A stretch of DNA of 64,000 nt. Origin: CAIVVT01 sp963757265. Its GTDB lineage: Bacteria; Acidobacteriota; Terriglobia; Bryobacterales; Bryobacteraceae. Each line of letters opens with the position of its first letter. The stretch's first letter is position 1. Under the pieces are notes generated by a model. The model was not told the DNA's origin and did not search any database. It was given only the letters and a program-made list of their open reading frames with translations. The DNA is taken from the NCBI GenBank assembly GCA_963757265.1, contig CAVWRA010000010.1, forward strand, positions 248,001 to 312,000. Direction: 5' to 3'. Positions 9,421 to 17,113 of the stretch are shown one piece after another. The position numbers and the translations under genes were made by a program.

Positions 9421-11181
9421 ATGATTCCGGCTTTTAAGATTCTCTGGCCCTACATGCGGCGCTACCGGCCGGCGCTGGTGCTGGGACTGCTGGCCCTGGC
9501 GTTGAAGGACCTGGCGGGAGCCGTGATTCCGCTCATCACGCGCTCCGGCATCGACACCGTGACGCGCGGCCAGGGGCTGGGGCGGCTATGGCTGATCTGC
9601 GGCGCCATCGTCGGCGCGGCTCTGTTCAAGGGCGTTTTCCAATACTGGATGCGCGTACTGCTGGTGGGGCTTTCGCGCGACGTCGAATACGACATCCGCA
9701 ACGACCTGTTCGCCAGGCTGGTCGCGCTGAACCACGATTTCTTCGCCCGTTCGCGCACCGGCGACCTGATGGCGCGCGCCACCAACGACCTGAACGCCGT
9801 GCGCATGATGCTCGGCCCGGCCATGATGTACTGGGCCGAGACGGCGCTGACTTTCGTTCTGGCCGTCGGCGTCATGGCTGCCGTGGACTGGCGGCTGACG
9901 CTGTGGGCGCTCTCTCCCACGCCGCTGGTTTCCGTGGTGGTGGTTTTGTTCGGACGTCGAATTCACGCCCGTTTCGAGAGAATTCAGGCGCTCTTTTCGG
10001 ACATCAGCAGCCGCGTTCAGGAGAATCTGAACGGAGCGCGCGTGTTGCGCGCTTATGTTCAGGAACAAGCCGAATTAGAACGATTCGCGGCGTTGAATCG
10101 CCAGTTCATTGCGCAGAATATCGGGTTGGCCAGACTATCCAGCGCCTTCATGCCGCTGCTGCAGGCGCTGATCGGGCTGACGTTCCTGGTGGTCCTGTTC
10201 GTCGGCGGGTGGCGCGTCATGACGCACTCGCTGAGCCTGGGCAGCTTCGTCATGTTCAATCTCTACATGGGCACGCTGATCTGGCCGATGATCGCCTTTG
10301 GCTGGGTGGTGAACCTGATGGAGCGCGGCACGGCATCGCTCGAGCGCATCCAGCAGATCATGCGCGAGCGGCCGTCCATCACCGCGCCCGCCGTTCCGGT
10401 CGCGCTGGCCGGCTCGTTCGACGTGGCGCTGGAGGGCGTCGCGATGGAGTTTCCCGTGGCGCACAACAGTGGCGGCCGCATGCGGCGCGCGCTGGACGGG
10501 ATCGATCTGCAGGTGCGGGAGGGCGAAGTCATCGCCATTGTGGGGCGCACCGGAAGTGGCAAGAGCACGCTCGTGAATCTGCTGCCGCGGCTCTACGACC
10601 CGACCGCCGGACGGGTCCTGCTGGGGGGCGCCGATCTGCGCCAGTACGATCCGGCCGACATCCGCCGCGTGATCGGCTATGTGCCGCAGGAGACGTTCCT
10701 GTTCAGCGCCACGCTGGCGGAGAACATTGCCCTGGGCGCGCCCGGGGCCAGCGCGGCCGCGATCCGCGAGGCCGCCGCGATGGCCGGCCTGGGGCCCGAC
10801 CTGGAGACCTTCCCGCAGGGCCTGGAGACCGAGGTTGGCGAGCGCGGCCTCACGCTCTCGGGAGGCCAGAAGCAGCGCGCCGCCATCGCCCGCGCCCTGG
10901 TCCGCGAACCGCGCCTCTTGATCCTCGACGATGCGCTCTCCTCGGTCAACACCATCACCGAGGAGCGGATCCTGGCCAGCCTGCTTGGGTTCATGCGCGG
11001 CCGAACGACGATTCTGATCTCGCACCGCGTCTCCACCGTGCGCCTGGCCGGCCGCATCTACGTGCTGGATGAGGGCCGCATCGTCGAGGCCGGCTCGCAC
11101 GATCAACTGCTGGCAACCGGCGGCTACTACGCCGACCTGAACCAAAAACAGTTGCTGGAAGAAGAGCTGGAGTCGATCTGA
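9421..11181 (+). CDS. MsbA-like ABC exporter (fused permease and ATPase)
   Basis: The 586-residue half-transporter would work as a homodimer to flip lipids or export drugs across the inner membrane. The N-terminal half has six membrane segments (to about 310). The ATPase half has Walker A GRTGSGKST near 377, the Q-loop YVPQETFLFSATLAEN, the signature LSGGQKQRAAIARAL near 480, Walker B LLILDDALS and the switch His in LISHRVSTV. It closes the lpxC gene run, so lipid A core flipping (MsbA role) is a reasonable inference. Close relatives export other substrates, so no symbol is assigned. The 3' end is only 25 bp from the convergent peptidase gene. Confidence 0.9.
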   Translation: MIPAFKILWPYMRRYRPALVLGLLALALKDLAGAVIPLITRSGIDTVTRGQGLGRLWLICGAIVGAALFKGVFQYWMRVLLVGLSRDVEYDIRNDLFARLVALNHDFFARSRTGDLMARATNDLNAVRMMLGPAMMYWAETALTFVLAVGVMAAVDWRLTLWALSPTPLVSVVVVLFGRRIHARFERIQALFSDISSRVQENLNGARVLRAYVQEQAELERFAALNRQFIAQNIGLARLSSAFMPLLQALIGLTFLVVLFVGGWRVMTHSLSLGSFVMFNLYMGTLIWPMIAFGWVVNLMERGTASLERIQQIMRERPSITAPAVPVALAGSFDVALEGVAMEFPVAHNSGGRMRRALDGIDLQVREGEVIAIVGRTGSGKSTLVNLLPRLYDPTAGRVLLGGADLRQYDPADIRRVIGYVPQETFLFSATLAENIALGAPGASAAAIREAAAMAGLGPDLETFPQGLETEVGERGLTLSGGQKQRAAIARALVREPRLLILDDALSSVNTITEERILASLLGFMRGRTTILISHRVSTVRLAGRIYVLDEGRIVEAGSHDQLLATGGYYADLNQKQLLEEELESI

Positions 11182-11206
11182 CGCCCTTCCCCAGCCGATA
11201 AGTCAC

Positions 11207-13180
11207 CTACTCCCGTTTGAACGGCGTTTGAAGGCGTTCCTGGACCCATTTTGGATCGATCCGCAACTTGTATTGGTCGTGCCGGAAAACATACGTGGAG
11301 CCCGTGGCCAGCGCGGCCCGATACGCTTCAACCGCCGCATCGCGTTTTCCCATCAGATCGAGCAACTGCCCCTGCCAGACCAGCGCCAGGAATCTGTAGT
11401 CCCGATCCGAAGTCGTTTCCTGTGCTTTCTTGTAGCACTCCAGCGCTTCCGCGTAGTGTTTCGCGTCATACAACAGCAGTCCCAGCCTGCGCCACGGACG
11501 CGACGACGCCAGCTGCAGTTCTCGCGCCCGCGGCAACAGAGCGAAGGCCTGTTCTCCCGATCCCGTCAGATTCAACCGGTCGAGCTTGCGTTGCAACTCA
11601 GCGGCGGAAAGCGGTGGTTCCGACTCAAGCATCCACAGCGTGTTCTGCGGATCGAGATTGACCTCTTTGAGCGGTGACTTGCTTTCAAAGCTCAGGCGGC
11701 TCGCGCCGGCCAGCCGGTCCGTGCGTTGGTTCTGCTGCGAGCCATCCGCGAAAGTTGCCACCACGGGCACGCGCTGCAGCCGTGCCCCCTTCGAGACTAC
11801 CTCGACCTCGGAATGCCATCCGCTCGCTGTCGGTGTCGATTCCTGCCTCGCGACAGAATACAGAGCGTACTGGTTGCTCCGCACCCAGCTCTCGAAAAAC
11901 CAGCCGAGGTCCTCTCCGCTCTCCTCTTCGCAGACCTTCTCGAAATCATGCCAGCCCATCCGGCGGCCGTGAAACTCGCTCAGGCAGCGGCGATACACAC
12001 GGTCGAACGTGGCCACACCGATGGTCGATTCCAGCGCATCCATCATCGCGCTGCTCTTGCCGTGCTCGACGACGTTGTTGAAGTCCCCCTCGAAGAGCTC
12101 CTCCTGCTCGTCGGTGAGATCCATCGTTGTGTCGAGCCCGTCTTTCATGCCGCCGATGTAATTGGCCGGCAGATTGCCGACTGGAGCCGTGATCCCGCGC
12201 GCCCGCCGGTATTCGCGATCAGCGAAAATACCCAAACCGATCATCCACCAGTCGAGACTGTCCGGACCTTCGTTGAGCACGTGCTCAGACCAATACATAT
12301 GGCCGATTTCGTGCGCCGTGATCCAGCGGAAATGCGCTTCGGGTTTCTTTTCCATCTGCTCCTGGCCGTGAATCACAACCATCGCCGTGGCCGCCGGATA
12401 GCCGCCCGCCGGGTAGTCCATGCCGGGAATGATCGTCAGCGATTTGTGCGGGTAGAAGCCGAGGCGCCCACGATAGAAATCGACCACATCGACCGCCGTG
12501 TGAAGCACCAACTGCGCGCACTTCGCGCCCGCCGCCGTATGAACCGCCGTGACCTGCACGTCGTTCGCCTGCGCGTGTTCGACGGAGTACTGCTTCTCGT
12601 TGAAAACCGCGGCGCCGAAACTGCGGATGTCCTTGCCGGTCCAGACGCCCGATGCCGGGTCCAGAACGCCGCTCGTCACCACGCCCCAACCCGGGGGCGC
12701 CGAGAATCGCACGCTATAGTCGTCGTGCGTTCCGAAGCCCCACCAGAGTCGCGGGTAAAAGCCCTGCAACAGGACGATGCGCGTAAGGTCGAGGTCGGAT
12801 TTGTATGAGTTGCTGAATTCCAGTTTCAAGATGAGGTCCGCACCGGGCTTCAGCGGCTCCGGCAATTGCAACAGCAGCGGGCCCGAGACTTCTTTCGCGC
12901 CGGACATGATCAGCACAGAGGCGGGCTTACCATTGGCGATCACGCTCACCGTCTTGTCCGGACCAATGCTCCAATCCAGAGCTAGCCGATCCATGGAACG
13001 CGGCGTCGTGTTCCGGAAGGTGATCGTTTCGCTGCCCTTGAGCGACGCGGTGGTCGTGTCGAACGCGCACTCAATCCGATAATCCGCGCGCGGCGGCACG
13101 ACGGGGGCCCAGAACCCGCTCTGCGCCCCCAGCGTGCCGACCGAGTTCCACACGACGAATGCAAGCAGTAGGTTTCGCAC
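11207..13180 (-). CDS. Secreted M1-like gluzincin with altered active site and TPR tail
   Basis: The 657-residue protein has a signal peptide (to about residue 19), a beta-rich M1 N-domain and a thermolysin-like catalytic domain with HEIGHMYW near residue 290. In M1 aminopeptidases a WLNEG segment follows and its Glu is the third zinc ligand. Here the matching segment reads WWMIGLGIFADREY, so that Glu seems replaced. The usual GAMEN exopeptidase motif is also missing, with DYPAGGYPAATAM in its place. The C-terminal 120 residues form TPR helices (LLYDAKHYAEALECYKKAQ). It may bind rather than cut peptides, or use another ligand. Start is GTG 13180. It converges on the exporter gene. Confidence 0.8.
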   Translation of the reverse strand: MRNLLLAFVVWNSVGTLGAQSGFWAPVVPPRADYRIECAFDTTTASLKGSETITFRNTTPRSMDRLALDWSIGPDKTVSVIANGKPASVLIMSGAKEVSGPLLLQLPEPLKPGADLILKLEFSNSYKSDLDLTRIVLLQGFYPRLWWGFGTHDDYSVRFSAPPGWGVVTSGVLDPASGVWTGKDIRSFGAAVFNEKQYSVEHAQANDVQVTAVHTAAGAKCAQLVLHTAVDVVDFYRGRLGFYPHKSLTIIPGMDYPAGGYPAATAMVVIHGQEQMEKKPEAHFRWITAHEIGHMYWSEHVLNEGPDSLDWWMIGLGIFADREYRRARGITAPVGNLPANYIGGMKDGLDTTMDLTDEQEELFEGDFNNVVEHGKSSAMMDALESTIGVATFDRVYRRCLSEFHGRRMGWHDFEKVCEEESGEDLGWFFESWVRSNQYALYSVARQESTPTASGWHSEVEVVSKGARLQRVPVVATFADGSQQNQRTDRLAGASRLSFESKSPLKEVNLDPQNTLWMLESEPPLSAAELQRKLDRLNLTGSGEQAFALLPRARELQLASSRPWRRLGLLLYDAKHYAEALECYKKAQETTSDRDYRFLALVWQGQLLDLMGKRDAAVEAYRAALATGSTYVFRHDQYKLRIDPKWVQERLQTPFKRE

Positions 13181-13287
13181 GTGTCCATCTTATTTGGAGC
13201 TCGGCCCCAATGGAAGCTGGGCGGGAGCAGTGCGTGTTCCCTACGCTCGGTCTGCGGCCGCCTCGATCCGTAGCCCTTGGCTGCTGC

Positions 13288-13380
13288 TCACAATCGGCTC
13301 GCTGCCCGCGCCTTTTGGGCTTGCCCGAAGCGGTCGCGGGTCTCGCCGGCGTAACGCATGTATAAATCGTAGAGCCGCCG
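13288..13380 (-). pseudogene. Duplicated 3' end of the downstream-facing TPR gene
   Basis: This fragment encodes RRLYDLYMRYAGETRDRFG and then QAQKARAASRL, which closely matches the C-terminus of the TPR protein at 14468-16324 (RRLYDLYLRYAGQTRDRFG, then QAEKARAASRL). The stop codons lie exactly 1180 bp apart. No TPR coding sequence continues upstream of the fragment; the frame runs on into unrelated DNA. It is a partial gene copy, not a gene. Confidence 0.85.
13295..13380 (-). repeat. Direct repeat copy A (86 bp), partner at 14475-14560
   Basis: By direct comparison 79 of 86 bases match the segment at 14475-14560 in the same orientation, with no gaps. Together the two copies bracket the frameshifted secreted-protein gene. 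The seven mismatches show the duplication is not brand new. Confidence 0.9.
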
Positions 13381-13513
13381 TGGTTGCATCTTGAGCACTA
13401 TTGACCTGTGCGTCAAGAAAATAGAGGAATCCGATATTAGTAATCCTTGAATCCCGGCTGGATTGAGCGTACATTGGAGTACAGTTTGCACCATCTCGGA
13501 GGGAGATCCCAAT

Positions 13514-14421
13514 ATGTTGTTGAAACCATTGACAATGGCTGCGTTTCTCCCGGCGGCAATGGCCATCCTGGCGAGCGCCCAAACGAACCCCTTTTTGCCG
13601 CCTCCAAGCGGCCCACCTGAAATCGACCACTTCCACTGCTACTTTGTTGAATCGCCGCTGCAACCGGTTTCCGCTCTCCTGCAGGACCAGTTCGACGCGG
13701 CGCTAAATCAATCGTCGGAGGTCATCACGGACCTGCGCGCCGTCGAACTCTGCCCGCCGGTCCAGAAGACCCTCCCCAACGGGAAGGTCACGCCGATCAA
13801 CCATCCGGCCGACCACCTGTTGATGTATCTCATCAACCCGCAACCCATCATCCCGCGTATCGTCCTGGTGGAGAATCAGTTTGGCTACCAGATCCTGCGC
13901 ACGCGCAACGCCGTGGTGCTGGCGGTACCCAGCGGCAAGGTGCTGCCCATTCCCGGCTCCGTCACCCCGCCCGCGCTGCCGCCCATCCCGACGGACCTGG
14001 ACCATTACAAGTGCTACGCCGCCAGTGGGGAGATTGCGCGGCATGTGGTCGGGCTCAGCGACCAGTTCATGTTGACGATTGTTGCCGTGATTGAGCCGAT
14101 CCTGTTCTGCAACCCGGTGCAAAAAACGATTCCGGCCACACCGGTCGCTCCCGGCACGGGGACCCCTATTACGGACCCGCGCGCGCATCTGACGTGTTAT
14201 GTTGTCACGCCCAGGCCTTTCCAGGGGCTGGCGTATTACAACAACCAGTTCGTAAACTCCACGCCCACCGCAGCGGGGGTGGTACCTCCTCCCCCAGCCT
14301 GGTTGTGCTGCAATCGGAGATCCTGTGCGCTCCCTCGTACAAGCTGGCGTGGGAGTATGCACCGCCGCCTCCGGCGACTCTGAACCCCGGCGCTCCAGGG
14401 ACAGCGGCGGGGGGCGAATAG
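13514..14421 (+). pseudogene. Secreted two-repeat protein (DUF7450-like), frameshifted near 3' end
   Basis: A signal peptide (MLLKPLTMAAFLPAAMAI, cut after ASAQ) is followed by two homologous halves. Each half has DH-F/Y-xCY, DQF, a Cys-Pro-Val-Gln-Lys-Thr element, a second CY or MY, NQF and an ending like VPSGK. These features resemble the DUF7450 repeat family; the function is unknown. The first frame reads to AAGVVPPPP and then turns into Arg/Cys-rich nonsense ending at 14383. Shifting frame at the C5 run 14291-14295 restores SLVVLQSEILCAPSYK, the expected end of the second half, with a stop at 14419-14421. One missing C explains the break. A GGAGGGAG ribosome binding site (13498-13505) supports ATG 13514. 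The break could be real or an assembly error. Confidence 0.72.
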
Positions 14422-14467
14422 GCTGAACTCCATTGGGCCGGCTCGAGCCGCCTGCGTGTCAGGGCGC

Positions 14468-16324
14468 TCAGAGCCGGCTCGCGGCGCGCGCCTTTTCGGC
14501 TTGCCCGAAACGGTCGCGGGTCTGGCCGGCGTAACGCAGGTACAAATCGTAGAGCCGCCGCGCGTCGGCTGCATTGTGCGCCGCCGCGGCGGCTTCGGCG
14601 CGCACGAACAGCAGGTTGGGGTAAATCAGGAAATCGAACAGCAGGCGCTGGTTGTCGGTCAGGAGCGGCCAGCCGCCCTGCACCAGGGCCGCCGACTCGG
14701 CCGTCCGGCCCGTCCGCAGGAGGCACCAGGCCTGCATCTCGCGGGCCAACGCATCGCCCCCGCCGCGCCCTGCTTTCCGCGCCGCGTCCCACGCCGCGAG
14801 CGCCGGCGCGAATTGGCCTCGCAGCGTGAGCCCGACGGCCTGCAGTTCGTTGCGCAGCGCCGGGTCGCTCACAGCTCTGGCGTCGCCCTCCGTCAGCAGC
14901 GCGGCGATGCCTGCCAGCAGCGGATTGCCGCCCTTCGGCGTCAGCTCGCGGACCGAGGCGGCCCAGCGCTGCGCGGCCGCCGCATCCCCATCGCGCAACG
15001 CGGCGAGCAGCAGCCGTGTGGAGGCCAGCGCAGCGCCCGGCCCGCCCTGCCGCACGAGATTCTCCAGCGCCGATTCCGCCGCGTCGTCGCGGCCAAAAAG
15101 GAACTGCCAGCGCGCGCGATGGAACGTTGCCAGCGCGTCGCCCGCTTTTTCCCTGTCGGCCAGATACTTGTCCGCCAGTTCCGCCGCCACCCGGTCGTTG
15201 CCCTCCAGGTAATTGGCCAGTGCCGCTTTCTCGAGCGCCGCGCCCGCGTTGAACTTGGGGTCGCGCTGATAGGAATTCAGGAACCAGGTCCGCGCACCCG
15301 CCAGGTCCCCAGCCAGCATCTCGATCTCGCCCCGCGAATCCGATGCATTGGGATCCGCCGGCGCGAGCCGGTCGTACTCGCCCACGCTCCGCCGGGCGGA
15401 GTCGAATTGCCCCTGCCAGGCCTGCGCGTAGGCCAGCAGGTTCCACACTTCGGGCTGCTGGCGGTTCACCGCCAGCGCCTGCCGGTATAGCGACGCGGCT
15501 TGCGCGTACTGCCCTTCAGAGGCGAATTGCGACCCCAGTTCGCTCATCGCGCCGGGATTGGATGGATCGGCCTGTACCAGCCGTTCCAGCGCCGCCCGGC
15601 GCAGCGCCGCATCGCCGCGGAAAGTCGCTTCCGCGAAATCCAGGCGCGCCCGCGCCGCCGCCGGCGCCTCGGTCGCCCGGGCGCGGGCCAGGGCCACGAT
15701 CCGCAGCGCGTCGTCCTTCTTGCCTGCTTCGAACGAGGCTACCGCCCAGCGTTCCCAGCACCAATAGGCCTGCGCATCAGCGCTCGCGCAATGCTCGTAC
15801 TCGTGTTTGAAAAACAGCTCCAGCCCGCTGTCCGCATGCACCCCCGCCGGCCGCAGCGACCGCACGCCCGCCGCCGGAGCCAGTAAAGTCGCCAGCGCCG
15901 AGGCGGCTTGCAGCGCCGTTCCCGTCCCCCGCGCCGCGCTCAGAATCCGGCGCCCCGCGGCAGTTTCCAGAAAGAAGGCGTAGCGCAGAGGCGGCGCGTC
16001 CGGGCGCTTTGAGGATTCATCCAGCTCGAGCGTGCCATAGGCCAGATCCGTCGCCCCGCGCGCCGCCGCCTCGCCCGCGTCGCGCGCCGGAAAAACCGCC
16101 GCCGTCTCGCCCGCTCCGAGTTCCAGTTGCGCGACCTCGACCACGGCCCCGCCGGCCCAGTCGAGCGCCTCGCGTCCGGTCAGATTCTGGATCGGCAGGA
16201 TGGCAATCCGCCGCGCCGCGCCGCGCCCGGCCGCGGCCTGATCGTGGCGCCAGTAGATCCACGCCCCGCCCGCCAGCAGGAGCGCGCCCAACGCCACGCC
16301 CGCCAGTCGCTGTTTAGAGAACAC
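14468..16324 (-). CDS. Membrane-anchored TPR protein
   Basis: The 618-residue protein has one N-terminal membrane anchor (about 8-25), a beta-rich domain (ARRIAILPIQNLTGREALDW) and then a long array of TPR-type helical repeats to the C-terminus. The N-terminal layout resembles the extracytoplasmic part of acidobacterial serine/threonine kinases, in which a FlgO/TolB-like domain precedes TPRs, but no kinase domain is present. The GTG start at 16324 overlaps the stop of the upstream TPR gene by 11 bases, so the two are probably translated together. A scaffold or assembly role in the periplasm is likely but not shown. Its last 31 codons are duplicated 1180 bp downstream. Confidence 0.78.
   Translation of the reverse strand: MFSKQRLAGVALGALLLAGGAWIYWRHDQAAAGRGAARRIAILPIQNLTGREALDWAGGAVVEVAQLELGAGETAAVFPARDAGEAAARGATDLAYGTLELDESSKRPDAPPLRYAFFLETAAGRRILSAARGTGTALQAASALATLLAPAAGVRSLRPAGVHADSGLELFFKHEYEHCASADAQAYWCWERWAVASFEAGKKDDALRIVALARARATEAPAAARARLDFAEATFRGDAALRRAALERLVQADPSNPGAMSELGSQFASEGQYAQAASLYRQALAVNRQQPEVWNLLAYAQAWQGQFDSARRSVGEYDRLAPADPNASDSRGEIEMLAGDLAGARTWFLNSYQRDPKFNAGAALEKAALANYLEGNDRVAAELADKYLADREKAGDALATFHRARWQFLFGRDDAAESALENLVRQGGPGAALASTRLLLAALRDGDAAAAQRWAASVRELTPKGGNPLLAGIAALLTEGDARAVSDPALRNELQAVGLTLRGQFAPALAAWDAARKAGRGGGDALAREMQAWCLLRTGRTAESAALVQGGWPLLTDNQRLLFDFLIYPNLLFVRAEAAAAAHNAADARRLYDLYLRYAGQTRDRFGQAEKARAASRL
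14475..14560 (-). repeat. Direct repeat copy B (86 bp), inside the intact TPR gene
   Basis: This is the source-like copy: it is the last part of the intact TPR reading frame at 14468-16324. Its partner is at 13295-13380. Confidence 0.9.
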
Positions 16325-17072
16325 GCGGCTCCAGCTTCATCAGCTCGTCGAATTCCGGCAGCTTCCGCAAGGCCGCGAATTCCTCCTCCTCGAATTTCTT
16401 CTTGTCCTTGAAACCCGCTTCCAGCGCCTTGCGGATATACTGCAGCGCGAGTTCGTTCATCCCCCGCTTGGCGTACAACCGCGCCATGTAGTAGTCGAAC
16501 TTCGCCCGCTCCGCAATATCCCGCTCCTCCAGCAGCACGCCCTGGTTGCCGTGATGTTCGAAAACCTGCGGGTCGATGGCTGCCGCCTGCTCGTAATTCT
16601 CAAACGCCAGCTTGTAATTGCGGCGCGCAAACCAGGCCGTTCCGAGATTGGAGTAGATCGAAGCCGCGCGCGGCCGCAGCACCAGCGCCCGTTTGTATGC
16701 CTTGATGGCCCGTCCGTAGCTCTTCCGGGCGTAATAAACGGTCCCCGCGTTGTTGATCGCCTCGGCATATTGGGGATCCAGCTTGGCGGCCTGGTCGTAG
16801 TACTTCTTCGCCAGATCCAGGTCGCTCTGTTGTTGATATGCGATCCCGACCTTGTTCAGCACCACGGCCGTCATCGGCTCCGTGCGCAGATAGGCCTCGA
16901 CCGCTTCCCGGTACATCTTGCGGGCCATGTAAATGTCGCCGCGCTCCTCGAGAGTGATCTCCCTGGCCGGTGCGGCGGGCGCCTGAGAGTCCGCAATTGT
17001 GCCCTGCGCGGCGGCCGGCAGCAGCGCTGCCGCGGCGGCAAGTACCCAGCACCACACGCCCCTCGGGACCAT
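16314..17072 (-). CDS. Secreted TPR protein
   Basis: The 252-residue protein has a signal peptide (about 1-22) and at least five TPR units, for example VLNKVGIAYQQQSDLDLAKK, AINNAGTVYYARKSYGRAI and IYSNLGTAWFARRNYKLAF. A strong GGGGAGG ribosome binding site five bases before ATG 17072 fixes the start. It lies 41 bases downstream of the penicillin-binding protein gene on the same strand and overlaps the next TPR gene. A link to cell-wall assembly is therefore possible. No enzyme motif is present. Confidence 0.8.
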   Translation of the reverse strand: MVPRGVWCWVLAAAAALLPAAAQGTIADSQAPAAPAREITLEERGDIYMARKMYREAVEAYLRTEPMTAVVLNKVGIAYQQQSDLDLAKKYYDQAAKLDPQYAEAINNAGTVYYARKSYGRAIKAYKRALVLRPRAASIYSNLGTAWFARRNYKLAFENYEQAAAIDPQVFEHHGNQGVLLEERDIAERAKFDYYMARLYAKRGMNELALQYIRKALEAGFKDKKKFEEEEFAALRKLPEFDELMKLEPRVL

Positions 17073-17113
17073 AGTCGCCTCCCCGGCCGGACCCTCCGGC
17101 GCAGCCGGAATTC

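Noticed and set aside
13288..13566. A 92-codon minus-strand frame considered as a small gene.
   Set aside because: Its C-terminal 31 codons are a copy of the TPR gene end and the rest is antisense to the secreted-protein leader, so it is a fragment.
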